Shown: positions 38,110-46,438 of the stretch, in pieces
Position numbering within the stretch: position 1 is the stretch's first letter
Layout of the letters: every line of letters starts with the position of its first letter
DNA from: DASSFG01 sp035547915
Lineage (GTDB): Bacteria > Planctomycetota > Planctomycetia > Pirellulales > JAICIG01
Length of the DNA stretch: 53,081 nt
Reading direction: 5' to 3'
NCBI GenBank assembly: GCA_035547915.1
Contig: DASZTS010000083.1
Span: forward strand, 1-53,081
Notes under the pieces: model-generated
Database searches by the model: none
Told to the model about the DNA's origin: nothing
The model's input: the letters and a program-made list of their open reading frames with translations, nothing else
Program-made: the position numbers and the translations under genes

Positions 38110-39357
38110 CTACCGTTGATTTTCCGCGGCCCGCACCGAGACGTTGTCGAAGGAAATCTCGCCGGTCGCCCCCGCCATACCGAGGTATAGCACGGCCAGC
38201 CGGGCATCGCGCGGCACGGGTATATGATCCTTTCGCGCCTCCCAATCGAAGGTACCCGTCCAACTACCGATCGGCCGCGCCGTCAATTCTGCCCGTTTTG
38301 CATTATAGAAGGTGATCAACAGTTTGGGCCGTTGGGTGGGCTGTGCGAGAGGGGGCCGGATATTGCGCCCCTTCGCCCACAGGCTGACGTCCAGGTAGGG
38401 AACCTTTCGGCCGTCGACGCCAAACGCCTGGAGGATCTGCGAGAATTCTCCCGGATCGTCGTTCTCGCAGGTCAACACCTGCTTGCCGTCGGGCGCGTCA
38501 TCGTCAGGCTCGAGCTTGCACCGTCGCGCGTAATACCAACCGTCGGGCACTCCCTCGATCACCGTCGACTTCTCGAAGCTGCCGTTGACCAATTCGGGGT
38601 GGAGCGAGTCGTATTCGATTTCGCGCAGGCTCTCGGCGGTACCTGTCATCGGCACGAACATCGTCGCCTCGACCGCCTCGCTCTTCAACTTGTCTCCTTC
38701 CTTCTTGTAGAGATAGAGGATCTGTTGGAACCGCTGTCCCACCGGCACCATCATGCGGCCGCCATCGGCCAACTGGTCGATCAGCGGTTGGGGAATCTTC
38801 TCGGGCGAGCAGGTGACGATGATCTTGTCGAATGGTGCGGCCTCGGGCCACCCTTTGTAGCCGTCGCCGATGCGCGTGTGAACGTTGGTGTAGCCCAGCC
38901 GCTTTAGCACGTCGGCCGCGCGGAGCCCCAGCGGCTCTTGGATCTCGATGGTGTAGACGTCCTTCACCAAGCCGCTGAGCACGGCCGCCTGATAACCGCT
39001 CCCTGTGCCGATCTCGAGCACCTTGTCGGTCGGCTGCGGATCGAGATGCTCGGTCATCGATGCAACCACGAAGGGAGGCGAGATCGTTTGTCCTTCGCCG
39101 ATCGGCAAGGCCATGTCGAAATAGGCCTGCTCTCGCAGCTCCCTGGGCATGAATTCGTGTCGCGGCACCTTCCCCATGACTTTGAGTACGCGCGGATTCT
39201 TCACACCTTGGCCGGCGACCACCGTCTCAACCATCTGCTCGCGCAGGGCGGTGAGGCGGTCGGCGGCCCTCGCCAGAGCGCCGCTTGAGCAGGCGCCAGT
39301 GAGGGCGATTACGACGGTCAGTTGGCGGACGGCAGACGGCGGGCGGCGGGTAAGCAT
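38110..39357 (-). CDS. exported protein-L-isoaspartate O-methyltransferase with C-terminal extra domain
   Basis: 415 residues. A signal peptide (about 1-31, hydrophobic TVVIALTGACSSGALA) precedes a complete PCM domain: MVETVVAGQGVKNPRVLKVMG, GEGQTISPPFVVASMTEHL, motif I VLEIGTGSGYQAAVL and QLADGGRMMVPVG. It should repair isoaspartate in proteins with SAM. An unusual C-terminal domain of about 170 residues (VNGSFEKST, GWYYARRCKLEPD, ISFDNVSVRAAE) looks like a carbohydrate-binding-module-type beta sandwich. The ATG at 39357 follows AAGGA. The pseudoprotease follows downstream. Confidence 0.85.
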   Translation of the reverse strand: MLTRRPPSAVRQLTVVIALTGACSSGALARAADRLTALREQMVETVVAGQGVKNPRVLKVMGKVPRHEFMPRELREQAYFDMALPIGEGQTISPPFVVASMTEHLDPQPTDKVLEIGTGSGYQAAVLSGLVKDVYTIEIQEPLGLRAADVLKRLGYTNVHTRIGDGYKGWPEAAPFDKIIVTCSPEKIPQPLIDQLADGGRMMVPVGQRFQQILYLYKKEGDKLKSEAVEATMFVPMTGTAESLREIEYDSLHPELVNGSFEKSTVIEGVPDGWYYARRCKLEPDDDAPDGKQVLTCENDDPGEFSQILQAFGVDGRKVPYLDVSLWAKGRNIRPPLAQPTQRPKLLITFYNAKRAELTARPIGSWTGTFDWEARKDHIPVPRDARLAVLYLGMAGATGEISFDNVSVRAAENQR

Positions 39358-39447
39358 CGGCGTGGTCCTTGGCAAAGTGTTCCGTGGGTCATACATGCCG
39401 GCAGGACTCGAGAGGCGCCCCGCCGCCGCCAGTCTGATCGCCCTTGC

Positions 39448-41124
39448 TCACGCCGAGCCGACCTGGTCCAAAAAGCCTGCCAGGCGACGGCAGCGGACGG
39501 GATGTTGCAGCTTGCGCACGGCCTTGGCCTCGATCTGCCGCACGCGTTCGCGCGTGACGGAGAAGATCTTGCCGACCTCTTCCAAAGTATAAGAATATCC
39601 GTCCGCCAGACCGTAACGCAATCGGAGGATTTCCCGCTCGCGGTAGTTCAACTCGCCCAACGCGTCGGCCAAGCGTTGCTTGAGCATGTGCTGCGTCATC
39701 TCCTGGAGCGGATCTTCGTCGCGGTGGTCTTCCACGAATTCGCCGAAGAAGCTGTCGTCGTGATCTCCCACCGGTTGATCGAGCGACAACGGATGCCGAG
39801 TCATCTTGAGCACGCAACGGGCCTCTTCCAACGTCAGGCCGGTGGCGGCCGCCGTCTCCTCGACGGTCGGCTCGCGGCCGTGCGACTGCAACCAATCTCG
39901 TGTGACCTCGCGGACACGCCCCATCGTCTCGATCATGTGAACGGGCAGGCGGATCGTCCGGCTCTGATCGGCGATGGCCCGTGTGATCGCCTGGCGAATC
40001 CACCAGGTAGCATAGGTTGAGAACTTGAATCCCCGGCCATGTTCAAACTTGTCGACCGCCCGCATCAGGCCCGTATTCCCTTCTTGGATCAGGTCCAAGA
40101 AGCTCAGCCCGCGGTTGCGGTATCGCTTGGCGATGGAGACCACCAGCCGCAAATTGCCGGCCGACAGCACCCTCTTGGCGGCGTCGTATTCCTTCAGGCA
40201 GACGGCGGTGTTTGCCGTGCGGCGACGCAAGGTCGAGGGGCTCTCCAACGTAATACGCATCAGGTATCGCAATTCCGTACGGAGTCCCGCGATGTGGTGC
40301 TGCGGCGCCTGGCCGCGACGGCATTCGCCGATCTGGTCGACGAGCGTGTCCATACGCCGCGAGATCTCGGCCAGTTTTTCCATGAGCGGTTGCAGACGCT
40401 GCGTGCGCAGATCGAGCTCTTCGACCAGACGGACCGCCTTGTGCCGACGGAGCACCAACCGCCGCCAGGCCGAGCGGCGATCGGCCATCTTGGCGCTGCG
40501 GCTGATGGCGGTGCGGAAATCGCGTTCGTTCTGCTTGAGCAGGTGGTCGAGCGTCTTCAAGTTGGGGTGCAGGCGAGCCATGATGCGTTTCTTCTCGACG
40601 GCATCGGTCACCGATACGTCGACGGTGCGATCGAGCCGCAGTTCGCCATCGCGCACCTTCTTGAGCAGGGCGACCGCGCCTTGCAGCAAGAAGTCGCTGG
40701 CCAACAAGGTCGTACGGTAGCGGCGACGCGTGCGGTCAATCTCCTTCGCCGAGGCGACCTCCTGGTCGCGGGTCAGCAAGGGAATCTCCCCCATCTGCAT
40801 CAGGTAGATACGCACCGGATCGTCGATCCGGTCGCCGCCCAGGCTCCCCTCGAGTTCCTGATCGCCGAACCCACCCTCCTCGTCGTCTTCGTCGCGGGCG
40901 TGGGCCGCCTCTTCGCGCTCATCGAGTTCGTCGTCTACCGGCCGATCGTGCGACGTCTCCCCATCGTGGATCGGCATATCTTCCTCGAAGTCGAAACCGT
41001 TCGTCTGGGCTCGGCCATTCGTCTGGCCGCGGCCAGAGGTGCTGGACTTCTTGCCGTTCTGTCGGGCTGCCGCCGAAGGAGAAAGCTTGCGTGCATGACT
41101 GACGTGCTTCGAGACTTTGGCCAA
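39448..41124 (-). CDS. rpoD: RNA polymerase primary-type sigma factor (sigma-70 family)
   Basis: About 558 residues from the TTG at 41122-41124 (AGGA nine bases upstream); a GTG 31 codons further up is the alternative. An acidic N-terminal region is followed by region 1.2 (DDPVRIYLMQMGEIPLLTRDQE) and a helical insert of about 150 residues. Then comes region 2 with LRLVVSIAKRYRNRGLSFLDLIQEGN and FEHGRGFKFSTYATWWIRQA, region 3, and region 4 (REREILRLRYGL and SVTRERVRQIEAKA). Regions 2.4 and 4.2 are of the type that reads standard -10/-35 boxes. I call it rpoD by architecture; planctomycetes often have more than one such sigma factor. Confidence 0.85.
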   Translation of the reverse strand: MAKVSKHVSHARKLSPSAAARQNGKKSSTSGRGQTNGRAQTNGFDFEEDMPIHDGETSHDRPVDDELDEREEAAHARDEDDEEGGFGDQELEGSLGGDRIDDPVRIYLMQMGEIPLLTRDQEVASAKEIDRTRRRYRTTLLASDFLLQGAVALLKKVRDGELRLDRTVDVSVTDAVEKKRIMARLHPNLKTLDHLLKQNERDFRTAISRSAKMADRRSAWRRLVLRRHKAVRLVEELDLRTQRLQPLMEKLAEISRRMDTLVDQIGECRRGQAPQHHIAGLRTELRYLMRITLESPSTLRRRTANTAVCLKEYDAAKRVLSAGNLRLVVSIAKRYRNRGLSFLDLIQEGNTGLMRAVDKFEHGRGFKFSTYATWWIRQAITRAIADQSRTIRLPVHMIETMGRVREVTRDWLQSHGREPTVEETAAATGLTLEEARCVLKMTRHPLSLDQPVGDHDDSFFGEFVEDHRDEDPLQEMTQHMLKQRLADALGELNYREREILRLRYGLADGYSYTLEEVGKIFSVTRERVRQIEAKAVRKLQHPVRCRRLAGFLDQVGSA

Positions 41125-41714
41125 GGTCGAGTATCCTGTAGAGGTGGATGGGTGGGCTGGCTCGACGTGCGGGTGTGCCAGCCAAGGAGCGATGTGTACG
41201 AACCCTGGCAAATGCACGCGCGGTGCCGTGGGGTGGCGTCCATCCGAAAAGAAGGCCGTAACTCGTTCGCGGCCAACGATATCCGCAAAATCAGAAGGTC
41301 CCGGCCAACGTCACTCGCTAGCTAGCGACGTGGCGTGCGGGCAGCATAACGTTGCGGCGTGGTTGCGTTTACACAACATGATGACGGCGTGCAGCTTGCC
41401 TCTACGCGCCGGATAACTTGCGCTCGCTCGGGCTTTCCCCGGCCGTGTCACACGCGGTGCCTCACCCCGCAGTTGATCCTGTTGCCCGTCGTGCCGCAAG
41501 TCCAATCTTGTGCAACCTATCCGTTTTGACACATAACGGTCGGTTTTCGCAAGGGGTTCTTGGCGAAATGTTGCAAAACTTGCCAAGCAGTCAGCGAAAT
41601 CGAAGTGTTGCAAAAAAGCAACTAACTCTAGCGGGTGGCGGAGTGTGACAGCGGTGTCACAAACGGAGACGGCCTTAGGTCGGGTACGCAGTAGCGGGCC
41701 GGTAACCCGCGCTA
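41125..41714. other. intergenic region upstream of the sigma-factor gene
   Basis: About 590 bp with no convincing gene. It contains a 7-bp inverted repeat TGTGACA-gcgg-TGTCACA (41644-41661), a second TGTCACA near 41446 and two GTTGCAAAA direct repeats at about 41570 and 41607, on the side where the sigma-factor promoter should lie. Confidence 0.45.
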
Positions 41715-41814
41715 AGAGAGGCTAACAAGACCCGGCAGCGAAGCGCGGTGAGGGAAAAATCGGCGGTGAAACGCCGATTTGCTTGACGCTCGCTCCGGTT
41801 TGTCGCTTGCTCTA
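41715..41814 (+). repeat. dispersed ~100-bp palindromic repeat, copy e
   Basis: Begins AGAGAGGCTAACAAGACCC, has a central AAATCGGCGGTGAAACGCCG hairpin and ends TTTGTCGCTTGCTCTA. The TAG stop of the DUF1501 gene (41812-41814) lies in its last bases, so the repeat forms the 3' end of that gene. Confidence 0.82.
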
Positions 41815-43194
41815 AAACAGTTCGTGAATCACTTCGCCACGGTCGATGGCAGGGACGGGACGGCCGGCATGATTCAGGAAGCTGACGTGCTGGTCGACAC
41901 CGAGGACGTGATACATCGTGGCGTGCAGGTCGCACGGCTCGAGCGGCCGGTCCTGCGGCACCTCTCCCAGCCGGTTCGTCGAGCCGACGATCCGACCTCC
42001 CTTCACGCCGCCGCCACCGAGCAGGCAGAACATCGAGTTGCCCCAGTGGTCGCGACCCGGCGTGCCCATGCTGAGGGGCGGGCCACCGTTTCCGCCGTTA
42101 TTCATCCGCGGCGTGCGGCTGAACTCGCCGCATAGGACGACCAACACTTTTTCGAGCAAGCCGCGCTGGCTCAAGTCCTCGAAGAGTGCTGCCACCGCGC
42201 GATCGACGATCGGCAGATAGGTCTCCATCCCCTTCTGAAGGTCCCAGTGATGGTCCCAGCCGCCGAAATGGACTGTGACGAACGTCGTACCCGCTTCGAC
42301 CAGCCGGCGCGCAAGCAGTACGCTCTGTCCCCAATTATGCCGTCCGTAGAACTCGCGCAGCTTGGGGTCTTCCGTGTCGATATCGAACGCCTTGGCCGCC
42401 GTCGAACCGGCGACAAGCTCATAGGCGTCGCGTTGAAATCGGTCCATCGCGTCGACGGCGCCGCTGCGGTCGACCTCGCGGCGGAAGCGGTCGAGATCTC
42501 CCAGCAACCCGCGGCGATCGCCCAACCGGTCGATCGTTAGCGCGGCGGGCGGCCGAACGTTGTGTACCTGGAACCCGTCGGCGTTCGGATCGCCTTCGGT
42601 CTCGAACGGATTGTGTTCGATGCCCAAATAATTGGCCCCGAAATAGCCCGGACGCAAGCCGATGCTGGCGGCGTAGGGCACCGCCACATACGGCGGCATG
42701 GCCGGCCGGCGTGCGCCGGTGAGCTTGGTGGCGATCGAAGCGATCGACGGGTAGCGGCCGGCCGTATCGGCGCCGCTCGCCCCGCCGCGGCTGGTAAGCA
42801 TCCAGTGGCCGCCGGCGAAGTGGTCGCCCGTGTCGTGGTGCAGCGAGCGGACGATCGAGAACTTGTCGGCCACCTTGGCCTGCAAGGGAAAGAGCTCGGT
42901 GATCTCGAAGCCGCTGACATTCGTCGGAATCGGCCGCCAGATGCCGCGGTACTCGGCCGGCGCCTCGGGCTTCATGTCATACAGATCCATGTGGCTCGGA
43001 CCGCCGTCGAGCCAGATCAGGATCACCGAAGTGTCTTTGGCCGTCGTCGGGTTGGTGGCTGCCGAAGCCTGCTTGGCCCGCATTATTTCGGCGAGTCCGG
43101 CCGACCCCATGCCAGCGACGCCCAGTTGCACGAAGCTACGGCGGCTCATGCCATCGCAGTACTTCCCCGTCGTTCCCGCTTCGATTCGCCACAT
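41812..43194 (-). CDS. DUF1501 protein with Tat signal
   Basis: 460 residues. The N-terminus SRRSFVQLGVAGMGSAGLAE is a twin-arginine export signal. The body matches DUF1501 (sulfatase-like alkaline-phosphatase fold): ILIWLDGGPSHMDLYDMKP, SLHHDTGDHFAGGHWML, TTFVTVHFGGWDHHWD, LCGEFSRTPRMN and GRDHWGNSMFCLLGGGGVKGG. The conserved Asp/His clusters fit metal binding. In planctomycetes these genes often pair with DUF1549/DUF1553 cytochrome-like genes; here it stands alone. The ATG at 43194 follows GGAGC. The physiological role is unknown, perhaps polysaccharide-related. Confidence 0.88.
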   Translation of the reverse strand: MWRIEAGTTGKYCDGMSRRSFVQLGVAGMGSAGLAEIMRAKQASAATNPTTAKDTSVILIWLDGGPSHMDLYDMKPEAPAEYRGIWRPIPTNVSGFEITELFPLQAKVADKFSIVRSLHHDTGDHFAGGHWMLTSRGGASGADTAGRYPSIASIATKLTGARRPAMPPYVAVPYAASIGLRPGYFGANYLGIEHNPFETEGDPNADGFQVHNVRPPAALTIDRLGDRRGLLGDLDRFRREVDRSGAVDAMDRFQRDAYELVAGSTAAKAFDIDTEDPKLREFYGRHNWGQSVLLARRLVEAGTTFVTVHFGGWDHHWDLQKGMETYLPIVDRAVAALFEDLSQRGLLEKVLVVLCGEFSRTPRMNNGGNGGPPLSMGTPGRDHWGNSMFCLLGGGGVKGGRIVGSTNRLGEVPQDRPLEPCDLHATMYHVLGVDQHVSFLNHAGRPVPAIDRGEVIHELF

Positions 43195-43394
43195 GGTCAA
43201 GCTCCTTGTTTGCCCAAGTCGCCAGCAAAAACCGGGTCTCTCGGCAGCCGCTCAGCCCCTGCCGTTCTTACGCGATACATAAGCAATCTTTTATGCAACC
43301 GAATTCTAGCCGGTTCGGTTTCTGGATGTCAATGTTGCTGTAGGCGGCACCGACACGCGGTCGGCTGCCACTGCCCAGCGGCTGTCACATCGTG

Positions 43395-43400
43395 TAAAAT
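43395..43400 (+). promoter_or_regulatory. possible -10 box of the CPFC/CCFG operon
   Basis: TAAAAT at 43395-43400 lies about 60 bp before the ATG at 43459, with only a weak -35-like CTGCCC 18 bp upstream. It is in the 264-bp divergent gap between DUF1501 and the operon. Confidence 0.25.
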
Positions 43401-43458
43401 CGGAAGGTTCGGAAATGCGACAGCGCACAACGGATTTTGCACGGGAGGGAGAGTACCG

Positions 43459-45063
43459 ATGACTTCATCGCGCTTCTGTATCTTGTCGATGATCCTGGCC
43501 ATCGGCTTAGCCGCACCGACGGCTGCCCGTGCGTGCCCGTTCTGCAATGCCCAGGCAAAGACACTCACCGAGGAACTCGATTCCTCCGACGTGGCGGTCA
43601 TCGCCAAACTGATCAAGGGACCGGCCAAGGAGGCGATCGCGGCCGGAAACGCAGACGCCCAGTCGACCTTTGAGGTTCTCAGCACGGTCAAGGGGCCGGA
43701 CAACCTCGCCGAGAAGATCGAAGTGCTCTATTTCGGCCAGCAGCCGCTAGGCACGCAGTTCCTCGTCTTCGGAGTCGACCCGAAGAAGGTACAATGGGCC
43801 GCTCCCAGTGCGCTCTCGCCGCGGGCCGTGAAGTATGTGACGAACCTCGTCAAGCTGCCCAAGGAAGGGGCCGACCGTCTGGCCTTCTTCCAAGAGTATC
43901 TCGAAGACCAAGAGTCGCTGCTGGCCACCGACGCCTACGACGAGTTCGCCCGCGCCCCTTATTCCTCCGTCAAGGAGTTAAAAGAGCGGATGCACCGCGA
44001 CCGGTTGCTCGAATGGATCAAAGACCCGCAGGTGACTTCCTCCCGCCGCCGGCTCTACCTGACGATGCTCGGTGTCTGCGGCGAGCCGGAAGACATTGCA
44101 GTATTGGAGGAGATGATCAAATCGTCGGACCGACAGGTGCGTACCGCACTCGACGCGATGGTGGCCTGCTACCTGATCCTGAAGGGGCCGAGCGGTATGC
44201 CGCTCATCGAGGATCTCTTCCTGAAGAATAAAGATGCGGAGTACACCGACACGTATGCGGCCATCATGGCCCTGCGGTTTCTCGGGCAAGAGACGAGCGC
44301 GGTGCCCAAGGAACGCCTGCTGGGCGGCCTACGCGCGATGCTCGATCGACCGCAACTGGCCGACTTGGTGATTCCCGACCTGGCGCGCTGGCAAGACTGG
44401 AGCGCGATGGACAAGCTCGTCGAGCTGTTCAAGACGGCCGACGAGGAATCGTCGTGGGTCAAGGTGCCGGTGGTGAACTACCTGCGAGCCTGCCCCAAGC
44501 CGGAGGCCAAAACCTATCTGGCCGAATTAGCCAAGCTCGACCCCGAGAGCGTGAAGCGGGCCAACGCGTTTTTCCCGGCCACCGTGGCGCCGGCCGCGGG
44601 CGGCGACAAGAACGGAAAACAGCCACTCGTACCCCCTCCCGATAAGCCGGCCGACAAACCGGTCGCGGGGGGCGCGAAGGGCAGCAAGGCGCCGGCGACC
44701 GGCGCATCGTCGAAGGGAACCGAAAAGAAGGCACCCAAGGCCGGCCAATCGTCGGCCACCGAAAGTGTGCCCGTGGTGCCGGCCTTGATCGGTGCCGTAG
44801 TGGCAATGGCCGATGAAACCGCCGACAACTCGAGTGCGGGAACGATCGACACCGTGGCGGACGCGCGCGAAACGTCGGCTGGCGCGACAACGGCCGCTCC
44901 ACTGCCGTCGACGGCCCGTTTGAGTGGCCTGCCGGGTGATAAGAAAGTGGCTTCCATCGCCGTGAAGCCGCCCGCGGCGAACCGTTGGCAGGTGGCCAGC
45001 GTAACGTTGGGAGCGGCGGTCGCGATGCTGGGTCTGATTTCTACGATCTTGAAGGGCAATTGA
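43459..45063 (+). CDS. exported CPFC-family protein A1 (C-terminal membrane anchor)
   Basis: 534 residues. A signal peptide (1-27) is followed directly by ACPFCNAQAKTLTEEL, a CxxC at the mature N-terminus. An OB-like beta part (about 45-110) and a long helical, HEAT-like region (about 145-360) with DAYDEFARAPY and PDLARWQDWSAMDKL follow. Then come a Lys/Pro/Ala-rich linker and a C-terminal hydrophobic helix (VTLGAAVAMLGLISTIL). It is a paralogue of the gene at 46439. I do not recognise a named family. GGAGGGAGAG lies before the ATG. It is the first gene of the four-gene operon 43459-47575. Confidence 0.72.
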   Translation: MTSSRFCILSMILAIGLAAPTAARACPFCNAQAKTLTEELDSSDVAVIAKLIKGPAKEAIAAGNADAQSTFEVLSTVKGPDNLAEKIEVLYFGQQPLGTQFLVFGVDPKKVQWAAPSALSPRAVKYVTNLVKLPKEGADRLAFFQEYLEDQESLLATDAYDEFARAPYSSVKELKERMHRDRLLEWIKDPQVTSSRRRLYLTMLGVCGEPEDIAVLEEMIKSSDRQVRTALDAMVACYLILKGPSGMPLIEDLFLKNKDAEYTDTYAAIMALRFLGQETSAVPKERLLGGLRAMLDRPQLADLVIPDLARWQDWSAMDKLVELFKTADEESSWVKVPVVNYLRACPKPEAKTYLAELAKLDPESVKRANAFFPATVAPAAGGDKNGKQPLVPPPDKPADKPVAGGAKGSKAPATGASSKGTEKKAPKAGQSSATESVPVVPALIGAVVAMADETADNSSAGTIDTVADARETSAGATTAAPLPSTARLSGLPGDKKVASIAVKPPAANRWQVASVTLGAAVAMLGLISTILKGN

Positions 45064-45069
45064 ACGACG

Positions 45070-45747
45070 ATGAGTGTCGATCTTGCACAGGGACCGGAGT
45101 TCGTCGAAGAGGACTACCGGCAATACAGGGCTTTGAGTTCGCTGGCCGTTATCAGTTTCGTGGCGGGGTTGCTATCGGCCCTCACCTTCCTCAGTTGGTC
45201 GTTGGCGGCCATCCCCTTGGTAGGCATCGTGGCCGGAGTGCTCGCTCTGCGGCACATCCGAGCGAATCCCGATAATTACACGGGCGAACTCTTCGCGCTG
45301 CTCGGCACGTTGTTGTGCGGGCTGCTCTGGATCGGGGGCTGGTCGAAACTGGCCTATGTGCATGCCACCGAGGTGCCGCCCGGCTATGAACGGATCAGCT
45401 ACGACGACCTGCAGATCGATCCCGAACAGCCCACGGAGCTGCCGCCCGCCCGCGCCACCGAGCTCGACGGCAAGAAGGTGTTCATCAAGGGATACGTCTA
45501 TCAGCCCACCGGCGGCCAGACGACCGGACTGACGCGCTTCATCCTCGTCCGCGACAAAGGGCAATGCTGCTTCGGTGGTAATCCCAAGATCACCGACATG
45601 ATCGAAGTGAAAATGAAAAACGGTCTCGAAGCGGAATTCAACATGCAGGTCCGTAAGCTGGCCGGCACGTTTCGCCTCGGCGCTGGGCAGAGCATTCACG
45701 GGCTGGCCGGCGCGCTCTATCACCTGGACGCCGATCATTTGGAGTGA
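45070..45747 (+). CDS. membrane protein with DUF3299-like domain (CCFG family B1)
   Basis: 225 residues. Two N-terminal membrane helices (about 23-55 and 70-95) are followed by an exported beta-barrel-like domain (about 108-225): KKVFIKGYVYQPTGG, LTRFILVRDKGQCCFGGNP, DMIEVKM and LYHLDADHLE. The layout fits DUF3299, whose function is not known. A CC pair in QCCFGG is shared with the next gene. The ATG lies 6 bp after A1. Confidence 0.75.
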   Translation: MSVDLAQGPEFVEEDYRQYRALSSLAVISFVAGLLSALTFLSWSLAAIPLVGIVAGVLALRHIRANPDNYTGELFALLGTLLCGLLWIGGWSKLAYVHATEVPPGYERISYDDLQIDPEQPTELPPARATELDGKKVFIKGYVYQPTGGQTTGLTRFILVRDKGQCCFGGNPKITDMIEVKMKNGLEAEFNMQVRKLAGTFRLGAGQSIHGLAGALYHLDADHLE

Positions 45748-45782
45748 AACGGGACGCGAGGGAATCACCTCGCGCGAACGGC

Positions 45783-46433
45783 ATGAACCGTTTTGCATCA
45801 AGCATTGTGTTGTCGATCGGTGGGGCAGTCGTACCCCTGATGACCGGCTGCGGCGAATCGTCCGCACCGGCCATGACACAGACCGCGCCCTCGCAGGCCG
45901 ATCATGCAGCCCCGGCCGAGCAGCCTCTCGACGCGGCGAACGCCAGCGACGGCCCGGAAGACAGTCAAGCCGTCGTGGACGACGCCAGCCCAGCAGCCAC
46001 CGCCGATTCGCCTGCACCGGCCGGCGAGAACCGTGCTGCGGAAGTAACCGCCGCGACGGAGCGGACGCGTGACATCACTTTCGACGACCTGAAATTCGAC
46101 ATCGACAAGGGCGACCCCTTCGAGCGCTCGCTGCTGACCGAGAAGATCGAAAGCCTGGACGGCAAGCCAGTGTGCATCCGCGGCTTCATCTTGCCCAGTT
46201 TTCAACAAACGGGTCTGACCCAGTTCGTGTTGGTGCGCGATAATCTGTCATGCTGCTTCGGGCCGGGAGCCGCCATCTACGACTGTGCGATCGTGGAGAT
46301 GAAACCGGGACGTTCCACCGACTTCAGCATCTATCCGGTGGCCGTGACCGGCACCTTCACCATCCGTGAAATGCTCGACCCCGACGGCAAGACGGTAGCC
46401 ATCTACCATCTCGACGGCGAGCAGGTCCGCTAA
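45783..46433 (+). CDS. lipoprotein with DUF3299-like domain (CCFG family B2)
   Basis: 216 residues. A lipoprotein signal peptide ends in the lipobox LMTGC (Cys23). A low-complexity Ala/Asp/Pro linker follows, then a DUF3299-like domain (about 95-216): KPVCIRGFILPSFQQTGLTQFVLVRDNLSCCFGPG and IYHLDGEQVR, paralogous to B1. A GTG start at 45744 overlapping the B1 stop is possible but would spoil the signal peptide. Tethered to a membrane by lipid, it could work as a partner of B1. Confidence 0.75.
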   Translation: MNRFASSIVLSIGGAVVPLMTGCGESSAPAMTQTAPSQADHAAPAEQPLDAANASDGPEDSQAVVDDASPAATADSPAPAGENRAAEVTAATERTRDITFDDLKFDIDKGDPFERSLLTEKIESLDGKPVCIRGFILPSFQQTGLTQFVLVRDNLSCCFGPGAAIYDCAIVEMKPGRSTDFSIYPVAVTGTFTIREMLDPDGKTVAIYHLDGEQVR

Positions 46434-46438
46434 CGCCC

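Noticed and set aside
40039..41325. 428-codon open frame on the plus strand
   Set aside because: Antisense to the sigma-factor gene, which has clear conserved regions on the other strand.
41644..41661. CRP/FNR-type site (TGTGA...TCACA)
   Set aside because: The spacing between half-sites is 8 rather than 6 bases, so I list it only as an unnamed dyad.
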